DNA of 64,000 bases, taken from the NCBI RefSeq assembly GCF_004295485.1, contig NZ_CP036164.1:2852001-2916000 (forward strand), written 5' to 3'. The stretch's first letter is position 1. The number at the start of each line of letters is the position of its first letter. The position numbers were made by a program, and so were the translations under genes. The notes below the pieces were generated by a model. The model was given only the letters and a program-made list of their open reading frames with translations. It was not told where the DNA came from and made no database searches. Source of the DNA: Janibacter limosus. GTDB lineage: Bacteria > Actinomycetota > Actinomycetes > Actinomycetales > Dermatophilaceae. Below are positions 56,570 through 64,000 of this stretch, in pieces.

Positions 56570-57310
56570 TCAGGCCTTGTTACGGGTGAGGAGGGCTCGC
56601 ACGAGGGTGACCGCCTCGGACTGGGACAGCTCGGTGCGCGAGGTCTCCCACGAGGCGTGCAGCAGGCGTCGCATCTCGGAGTTGGCCCACAGGTGCTCGC
56701 CACCGAGGTTGTCCGCGGCGTCCTTGAGGGCGGCCGCGACGTCGCCGTCGGGCGCCAGCTCTGCGATCCCCCAGTCGTCGGCGGTCGACGCATCGAGGGT
56801 GCGGCCGCCCAGCCCGAAGGACAGCGCCCGCTGCTGGCCGATCGCCCGCGGCAGCAGCCAGGCCAGGCCCGGGTCGGGTGCACCCGTGCCGCCCTTGGGA
56901 GCGACGCAGAAGGTCGCGTCCTGGGCGCAGAAGGCCAGGTCACCCGCCAGCACGAGCCCCAGGCCCGAGCCCATGGCCCGGCCGTGCACGCCGACGAGGA
57001 CGAGCTTGCTCGAGGAGTTGAGCAGCGAGAAGAGCTCCTCGAGCGCTGCCGCGAGCTCGAAGACCGCCGTCGTCGGGTCGTCGGCAGCCTCGGCGTCGGT
57101 CGTGTCCGAGCCGAGGCAGAAGTCCTCGCCGTTGGCCGTCAGCGTGAGGATGTCGACATAGGGGTCGCCGAGGGCTCGCTCGACCTGCTCGCGCAGGGCG
57201 CGGGCCATGTCGAGATCGAGCGCGTTGCCGGCCTCGGGCCGGTCCAGGACGATTCGGGCGAGGCGGTCAGATGCTTCATACGTAACTCCCACGTCCACAA
57301 CCTTAGCCAT
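56570..57310 (-). CDS. Enoyl-CoA hydratase/isomerase-family protein
   Basis: A 246-residue crotonase-fold protein: RIVLDRPEAGNALDLDMARA, LTANGEDFCLGSDT (oxyanion Gly), and HGRAMGSGLGLVLAGDLAFC (second oxyanion Gly). The two catalytic Glu residues of true hydratases are not evident: AxGSGLGLV is followed by APKGGTGAPDPG, with Asp/Pro where Glu is usual. It could be an isomerase or another crotonase. Downstream of the btuCDF operon by about 50 bp. Confidence 0.85.
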   Translation of the reverse strand: MAKVVDVGVTYEASDRLARIVLDRPEAGNALDLDMARALREQVERALGDPYVDILTLTANGEDFCLGSDTTDAEAADDPTTAVFELAAALEELFSLLNSSSKLVLVGVHGRAMGSGLGLVLAGDLAFCAQDATFCVAPKGGTGAPDPGLAWLLPRAIGQQRALSFGLGGRTLDASTADDWGIAELAPDGDVAAALKDAADNLGGEHLWANSEMRRLLHASWETSRTELSQSEAVTLVRALLTRNKA

Positions 57311-57357
57311 CGCATCGCCCGGAGCCCATGCCCGCTGCGGGGCCCCGTCGCCCGTGG

Positions 57358-58401
57358 TCACGGCTGGAGGTCGTGCTCGGGGCGGATGCCGCTCGCGGGG
57401 ACGAGGCCGTCCTCCTCCAGCGCGGCACGCAGCTGCTCGGCGGCGTCGATGTTGAGCGGGCTGCTCGTCCACGCCGGGATCGGCAGGTTGAGATAGCGCT
57501 TCTCCTTGACGGCCGGCAGGTCCTTGGTCGCGGGGTTGGACTCCAGGACCTTGACCTTGTCGCGGAAGCTCTGCCCCTCGTAGTCGACGAAGGCGAAGAA
57601 GTCCGGCTTGGAGGAGACGAGCTGCTCCCACGAGACCTCGGTCCACGTGTCCTTGACCCCCGCCGTGGCATTGGCGCCACCAGCGGCCTCGATGATCGCC
57701 TGCGGTGCGCCCTGGGAGCCGGAGGTGAAGATCTGCTTGGTGCCGGAGTCGAAGAGGAAGACCGTCGGCGGGCGCGTGGCCTGCGGGGCGTCCTCCAGGG
57801 CGGTGCGGCGCGCGGTGATGTCGGCGTTGACCCGCTCGGCGGCGTCCTCGCGCCCGGTGATCACACCGAGGTTGTCGATGTCCTCCCGCAGCGCGTCCCA
57901 CGGCGGCATGGTGCCGCGCCGCCCGTCGGGCTGCCGGCAGCTCTCGGACAGGACGTAGCCGGCGATGTCGCGGTCGGCGAGCAGCTCGGGGGTGAGCTTG
58001 GTGTCCTCGGAGTACCCGTAGTTCCACCCGGCGAGCACCACGTCGGGTCGTCGGGCGATGACATTCTCCATCGTCGGGTAGTCGGGGGTCGCCTGCGTGA
58101 GGCCGGCGAGCGAGTCCGCACCGTAGACCCGCGACAGCGGCCCGCGGGCGTCGTCGAGCCCGACCACGCCAGCGACCTGGTCCGCGGCCCCGAGGGCGAG
58201 CACCATCGCGAGCAGGTTGCCGTCGCCGCCGACGTACATCCGCTGGGCGGGGGTGGGGAAGGGGGTGTCCACGCCGCAGTTGGTGACGGACACCTCGCTC
58301 GACGCAGCCGTAGACCGGGCGCCGGCGTCGGCGCTGCAGGCGGCGAGCAGACCGGCGACGAGGACGAGCGCGGCTGCGCGAGCAGGACGAAGGGGGTTCA
58401 T
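57358..58401 (-). CDS. btuF: ABC transporter substrate-binding lipoprotein (BtuF-like)
   Basis: A 347-residue lipoprotein: signal AAALVLVAGLLAACS, then a type III binding-protein fold with VAGVVGLDDARGPLS, VIARRPDVVLAGWNYGYSED and QGAPQAIIEAAGGANATAG. The fold is shared by siderophore and B12 binders; the cobalamin riboswitch in front of the operon points to B12 or a related corrinoid. ATGA overlap with the ATPase gene. Confidence 0.85.
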   Translation of the reverse strand: MNPLRPARAAALVLVAGLLAACSADAGARSTAASSEVSVTNCGVDTPFPTPAQRMYVGGDGNLLAMVLALGAADQVAGVVGLDDARGPLSRVYGADSLAGLTQATPDYPTMENVIARRPDVVLAGWNYGYSEDTKLTPELLADRDIAGYVLSESCRQPDGRRGTMPPWDALREDIDNLGVITGREDAAERVNADITARRTALEDAPQATRPPTVFLFDSGTKQIFTSGSQGAPQAIIEAAGGANATAGVKDTWTEVSWEQLVSSKPDFFAFVDYEGQSFRDKVKVLESNPATKDLPAVKEKRYLNLPIPAWTSSPLNIDAAEQLRAALEEDGLVPASGIRPEHDLQP

Positions 58402-59198
58402 GCTGGGACCTTCCGTGGGGCGGGGACGGGCGCACCGGGCCCGAGGACGAGGTGGACGCGGCCGGTTGCCGGGTCGGTGAGCTGGGTGGCGGGGACGTCG
58501 AAGACGTCGTGCACGGTCGCCGGGGTCAGGACGTCGGCGGGCTGCCCGACGGCGTGCACGGCCCCGGCGTGGAGGACCGCCACGGCGTCGAAGTGCGCGG
58601 CCGCGAGCTGCAGGTCGTGCACGGCCGCGATGACGGTGCACCCGAGCGCGCGCAGCGTCTCCAGCAGCTGGATCTGGTGATGGACGTCCAGGTGGTTGGT
58701 CGGCTCGTCGAGGACGAGCAGATCGGCCCCCTGGGCGATGCCGCGGGCGAGCAGCACGCGGCGTCGCTCCCCGCCCGAGAGGTGCTGGCAGGGCCGGTCG
58801 ACCTTGTCGGCCATCCCGACGAGCTCGAGGGCCTCCATGACGAGAGGGGCCTCCCCCTTCGCGTCGACGGCCCACGGTGGCCGGTGCGGGATGCGGCCCA
58901 TCGCAACCATCTCGCCGACGAGCAGGTCCTCGGGAGGCCCGTCCTCCTGCGGCACGTAGGCGACGCGGGTGGCGCGCTGGCGCGGGGTGAGGGTCCGCAG
59001 GTCGACCCCGTCGATCGCGACGGTCCCGGCGGCGGGCGGGCGCAGCCCGACGAGGGCCCGGACGAGGGTGGACTTGCCGCTGCCGTTGCGCCCCACGAGG
59101 GCGAGCATCGACCCGCGGGGGACGTCGAGGTCGACACCACTGACGATCGTGTGACCCCCGACGGCGGCGGCGAGGCCGCGGCTGGACAGGTGGCTCAT
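58398..59198 (-). CDS. btuD: ABC transporter ATPase (BtuD/FecE-like)
   Basis: A 266-residue ATPase: Walker A LVGRNGSGKSTLVRALVGL, Q-loop VAYVPQEDGPPE, signature LSGGERRRVLLARGIAQG, Walker B LLVLDEPTNHLDVHHQ and His in VIAAVHDLQLAA. Second gene of btuCDF, with ATGA overlaps at both ends. Confidence 0.9.
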   Translation of the reverse strand: MSHLSSRGLAAAVGGHTIVSGVDLDVPRGSMLALVGRNGSGKSTLVRALVGLRPPAAGTVAIDGVDLRTLTPRQRATRVAYVPQEDGPPEDLLVGEMVAMGRIPHRPPWAVDAKGEAPLVMEALELVGMADKVDRPCQHLSGGERRRVLLARGIAQGADLLVLDEPTNHLDVHHQIQLLETLRALGCTVIAAVHDLQLAAAHFDAVAVLHAGAVHAVGQPADVLTPATVHDVFDVPATQLTDPATGRVHLVLGPGAPVPAPRKVPA

Positions 59199-60253
59199 CC
59201 CTCTCCTCCTGAGTAGGTGTAGTGGCGCCGGCCGAGCAGGAGCAGGAAGACCGGGGCGCCGACGAGCCCGGTGACGACGCTCAGCGGGATCTCCTGGGGA
59301 CGCACGGCGACGCGCGCCGCGACGTCGACCCAGAGCATGAAGAGTGCGCCGCCGACGGCCGCGACCGGCAGGACGCAGCGGTGCCGGGCGCCGACCACGA
59401 TGCGGGCCAGGTGCGGCACGACGAGCCCGACGAAGCCGATGCCGCCGGACACCGCGACGAGCACGCCGACGAGGACGGACACGAGGACGAAGAGCGTGAT
59501 CCGCAGCGCCGCCACCGGGACGCCGAGCGAGGCGGCGACCTCGGGGCCCGCGGCGAGCGCGTCGAGCCACGAGTGGAGGGCCATGAGGACCGCGACAGCG
59601 AGCGACACGGCGATCACCGAGGGCAGGACCTGGGCCCACACCGACCCCGAGAGGCTGCCGAGCAGCCAGAAGAGCACCGACTGGGTGGCCCGGGGGTCGG
59701 CGCTGTAGAAGACGAGGAAGCTCGACACGGACGAGAAGGCCGCCGACATGACCACCCCCGTCAGGACGAGGCGAAGGGGGGTGATCCCGCCCTGGGCCAT
59801 CGAGATCCCGAAGACGAGCGCGGTCGCCACGAGGGCTCCGCCCAGCGCGCCGAAGGACAGCGCCCAGATCCCCAGGCCGCTGAGCGCCCCGAGGACGATG
59901 ACGAGCGTCGCGCCGACCCCTGCACCCGAGGAGACCCCGAGCAGGTAGGGGTCGGCGAGCGGGTTGCGCACGAGGGTCTGCATGCAGGCGCCCGCGATGG
60001 ACAGGCCGGCGCCGACGACGAGGGCCATGAGCACGCGCGGTGCGCGCAGCTCCCAGACGATCGTGTCGTAGGTGGGGTCGGCGCCCCGGCCGCCGGTCAG
60101 GCGGGCCTGCAGCACGTCGACGACACCGGAGATGGTGAGCGGCTCGGAGCCGAGGGCGAGCGAGACGACGGCGCTGACGGCCGTGGCCACCAGCAGGGTG
60201 AGGACGAGGGGTCCGGTCGGCAGGTGCCGTCCCCCGGGACGGTCGTGGGACAC
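59195..60253 (-). CDS. btuC: ABC transporter permease (BtuC/FecCD-like)
   Basis: A 352-residue FecCD-type permease with about ten membrane segments: ELRAPRVLMALVVGAGLSIA, CMQTLVRNPLADPYLLGVSS, GAGVGATLVIV and GIGFVGLVVPHLARIVVG. The GTG at 60253 follows GGAGA. First gene after the cobalamin riboswitch. Confidence 0.9.
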   Translation of the reverse strand: MSHDRPGGRHLPTGPLVLTLLVATAVSAVVSLALGSEPLTISGVVDVLQARLTGGRGADPTYDTIVWELRAPRVLMALVVGAGLSIAGACMQTLVRNPLADPYLLGVSSGAGVGATLVIVLGALSGLGIWALSFGALGGALVATALVFGISMAQGGITPLRLVLTGVVMSAAFSSVSSFLVFYSADPRATQSVLFWLLGSLSGSVWAQVLPSVIAVSLAVAVLMALHSWLDALAAGPEVAASLGVPVAALRITLFVLVSVLVGVLVAVSGGIGFVGLVVPHLARIVVGARHRCVLPVAAVGGALFMLWVDVAARVAVRPQEIPLSVVTGLVGAPVFLLLLGRRHYTYSGGEG

Positions 60254-60297
60254 GAAGGTCTCCAGTGCATCGGGGGCCTGATCGCGAGGCCCGGTCG

Positions 60298-60462
60298 GAT
60301 GGGCGAGCCAGCAGGTTTTCGGACTCGGGGTCGTCCCGACGGGGTTCCTTCCCGGGCTGGTTGCCCAGTGGTGCACACCCCGTCAGTCACCCATACCGCT
60401 GCGCGACAGCTCCGGACTCTCACCGGATTCCCTCTGCACTGGTGTGCGTCTGACTCGGGGTC
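60298..60462 (-). promoter_or_regulatory. Cobalamin riboswitch
   Basis: On the minus strand this leader contains the conserved elements in order: GAGGGAATCCGGTGAGAGTC (P3 region), CGGAGCTGTCGCGCAGCGGT, GTGACTGACGGGG, CCACTGG, CAGCCCGGGAAGG, and the B12 box GTCCGAAAACCTGCTGGC near 60307-60327. It ends about 45 nt before the btuC start, so ligand binding would block initiation or extend termination. Ends are approximate. Confidence 0.93.
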
Positions 60463-60546
60463 GACCCTACGCCACGCTCCTTCGGCCGGGCCGACTCCCT
60501 TCGTCCTCCGTAGACTGCGACGACTGATCGGCCGAAGGGGACGGAC

Positions 60547-62228
<1,682 letters not shown>

Positions 62229-62232
<4 letters not shown>

Positions 62233-63434
62233 CCCGCGCAGGAGCCGGCGCCGACCGCTGACGTGGCACGCACGCCGTCCTCGACCACGGGGCGGGTCTC
62301 GTCGAGGGTGAGGACATAGCCCGTGCCGTCGTCGCTGACGGACTTGGCGAAGACCGTGCCGACGACCTGGCCCGAGGGTGACAGGAGCGGGCCGCCGGAG
62401 TTGCCGTGCTCCACCCGGGCACTCACGGCGTAGATGTCGCGCGTCACCCCGGGCGCGCCGTCGATCGAGGTCCCCCGGGCGTTGGTGCGCTCGCGCACGC
62501 GGCCGGCCTCGACGTCGTAGGGACCGCCGAGGGGGAAGCCCGCGACCGCGACGGAGTCACCTCGCGTCAGGTCCGGCCCCGAAGGGAGGGGCGCGGCCTG
62601 CAGCGCGGGGACCGCCAGGACGGCGACGTCCCGGCCCGGGTCGAAGGCGACGACGGTCGCCGCGAGGGCAGGACCGGTGCCACCGACCCGGACCATGGGG
62701 CTGCTCGTCCCGGCGACGACGTGCGCATTGGTGACGACCCGCTGCGGCGCGGCGACCCACCCGCTGCCCGACGAGCCGCGACCGCAGGCCGGGGCCAGCG
62801 CGGTGACCTCGACGACCGACGCCGCGGCCGCCTCGACACCCCGTCCCGCGACGACCCCGGGCTCGGGCGGCTCGACCGCGCGGATGGGTTCGCGCCCGAT
62901 GCCGGAGAAGACCCGTGGCAGCCCGTCGGTGGCCAGCCGCTGATAGGCACTCGACAGTGCCCGGTCGGCACCGGCCGGCATGGCCCGGTCGATCTGCTGC
63001 AGGACGCGTGAGCCGGTGAGCCAAGCGGGGGCAGGCGCGGGGTGGGCGGCGACCACGGCTCCGGCCATCAGCCAGACGACGGTCGATCCCACGACCAGCG
63101 CGGCGACCCCACCGAGCAGCGAGTCGACGAGCCGGGTGGGGCCGTGGGTGACCCGGGTGCGCCAGCGAGCGCCGGCCAGGGCGCCGATGCTCTGCCCGAT
63201 GCCGGCCGCGACGATCGTCCCGACGACGAGGAGTGCGACCCGTGCCACCGGGTCACCCGCGGTCGCCGACCACCGGGCGAAGACCCCCGGCAGCCCCCAC
63301 AGGGCGAGCAGCCCACCCGCGACCATCCCGACGATGGACAGCAGGCCGGCGACGAGGCCGGAGCGGTACATGCCGATCGCGTAGGCGGCGAGCACGAGCA
63401 GCAGGACGAGGTCCAGGATCGTCGAGTCGGTCAT
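62229..63434 (-). CDS. marP: MarP-like membrane serine protease
   Basis: A 401-residue protein with four N-terminal membrane segments (colicin V production-type domain, residues 5-125) and a trypsin-like protease domain: His in VTNAHVVAG, Asp in GRDVAVLAVP and Ser in VEHGNSGGPLLSPSG. Two Cys (CGRGSSGSG and the C-terminal GSCAG) may form the disulfide that activates mycobacterial MarP (Rv3671c). MarP is needed for acid and oxidative stress resistance there. An ATG two codons upstream is possible. Confidence 0.9.
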
Positions 63435-63589
63435 GTGCACGCTCCTCGGGGCGGGTCGCCGCGAAGGGAGCGGCGCGCACCCAACCCATCACACCCTGCT
63501 GGGAGAGGGCTGTCGGGTGGGCGATCGGGTGGTGGTCCACACCCGATCCTGGTGACATCAGGGCCTCTGCACAGCCCACATCGGGCGGC

Positions 63590-64000
63590 TCACCCAAGGG
63601 TCGCGGCGAGGGCCAAGCGGTCCAAGTGCTCCTGCGCGTTCTCGACGCTGAGCGCGGAGGGGTCGGTGGCGCAGATCTTGACCATGCGCCTCAGACGTCC
63701 CCGGTCCTTTTTTGTCAGGGTCTCGTCGCGGAAGTCGCTGGCAGCGATGAGACCTGCGAGGACGACGAAGTCTGCGCAGTGCCTCCCGCTTGCGCCACCA
63801 CTGCCGAGGTCGACCCGCGCGGCAGCCTTCCCCACGAGGGCCCCGACCAGGTTGGGGCGGCGCATGGCGCCAACCCGTCCCGCGACGTCCACCTGGACCT
63901 GAGCGCTACGAGCCAGCGCTTGGGTGGTCCCCGGCGCCGCGACTGTGGGCGCTCCTTGGATGCCGCCTCGCGAGCCTGCACGTTCGCCGACCCCTTCGGG
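63590..64000 (-). CDS. Nucleotidyltransferase-like (AbiEii-related) protein, 5' end beyond the right edge
   Basis: The last 136 codons of a gene entering from the right. The translation (TVAAPGTTQALARSAQVQVD, VGAMRRPNLVGALVGKAAA, GRHCADFVVLAGLIAASD, LTKKDRGRLRRMVKI) resembles the C-terminal half of actinobacterial AbiEii/nucleotidyltransferase-like proteins, often annotated as hypothetical and paired with a regulator as a toxin. The catalytic GS-x10-DxD part would lie outside the window. Family assignment is tentative. Confidence 0.5.
   Translation of the reverse strand, partial: PEGVGERAGSRGGIQGAPTVAAPGTTQALARSAQVQVDVAGRVGAMRRPNLVGALVGKAAARVDLGSGGASGRHCADFVVLAGLIAASDFRDETLTKKDRGRLRRMVKICATDPSALSVENAQEHLDRLALAATLG

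Overview
The window is GC-rich (about 70%) chromosomal DNA from an actinobacterium. Mycothiol genes (mshA, mshD, mscR), senX3-regX3, carD, paired Rpf proteins, gpgS and an HbhA-like protein all support this. Gene content and order resemble the Micrococcales, and I would guess Intrasporangiaceae (Janibacter-like), although the family is inference. Most genes abut or overlap by 1-4 bp (ATGA, GTGA, TGATG), and GTG starts are common. No transposase, integrase, prophage or CRISPR array was seen.

Layout. 0-7 kb: an MFS transporter cut by the left edge, a thermonuclease-like protein, a GNAT protein, a membrane protein/GntR pair, and folP2-gpgS. 7-10.9 kb: an accessory stretch. A short SBP-like lipoprotein gene is followed by two degraded copies of its own 3' end. 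These bracket an ECF sigma/anti-sigma-like pair and an intact hicAB pair; a second hicB with a broken hicA lies beyond. 11-16.9 kb: tRNA-Thr, two Rpf-like proteins, a ThrE exporter coupled to a Ser/Thr kinase, and a CBS protein. 17-21 kb: otsA-otsB (trehalose), a DUF4032 protein and an RDD protein. 21-30 kb: rlmB, cysS, ispF, ispD and carD, a run that is contiguous in mycobacteria. Here it is split by a formaldehyde-detoxification block (mscR and an MBL hydrolase) and by a flavin monooxygenase gene with a 31-bp tandem repeat array.

30-36 kb: regX3-senX3, phoU, gpmA, ybjN-like and mshA, collinear with the mycobacterial senX3 region. 36-42 kb: a methyltransferase, cupin, DUF2516, dtd, asparaginase, HbhA-like protein, XRE regulator, a second array of the same 31-bp repeat, and ygfZ. 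42-49.7 kb: an LCP protein, nitrobindin, glnR-like, mshD, ppk and mutT1. 49.9-55.7 kb: pstSCAB, then pit with its DUF47 partner. 56-60.5 kb: an enoyl-CoA hydratase-like gene and a B12 importer (btuCDF) behind a cobalamin riboswitch. 60.5-64 kb: an S8 protease lipoprotein, a MarP-like protease and a nucleotidyltransferase-like gene cut by the right edge.

The main functional theme is phosphate. The two-component system, PhoU, polyphosphate kinase, high-affinity Pst, low-affinity Pit and three PHO-box-like sites lie within 25 kb, interleaved with mycothiol genes. The most unexplained signals are the two arrays of a 31-bp palindromic repeat, one of which supplies the stop codons of two convergent genes, and a dispersed word, CGAAGGGRG, that is far more frequent than base composition predicts on both strands.
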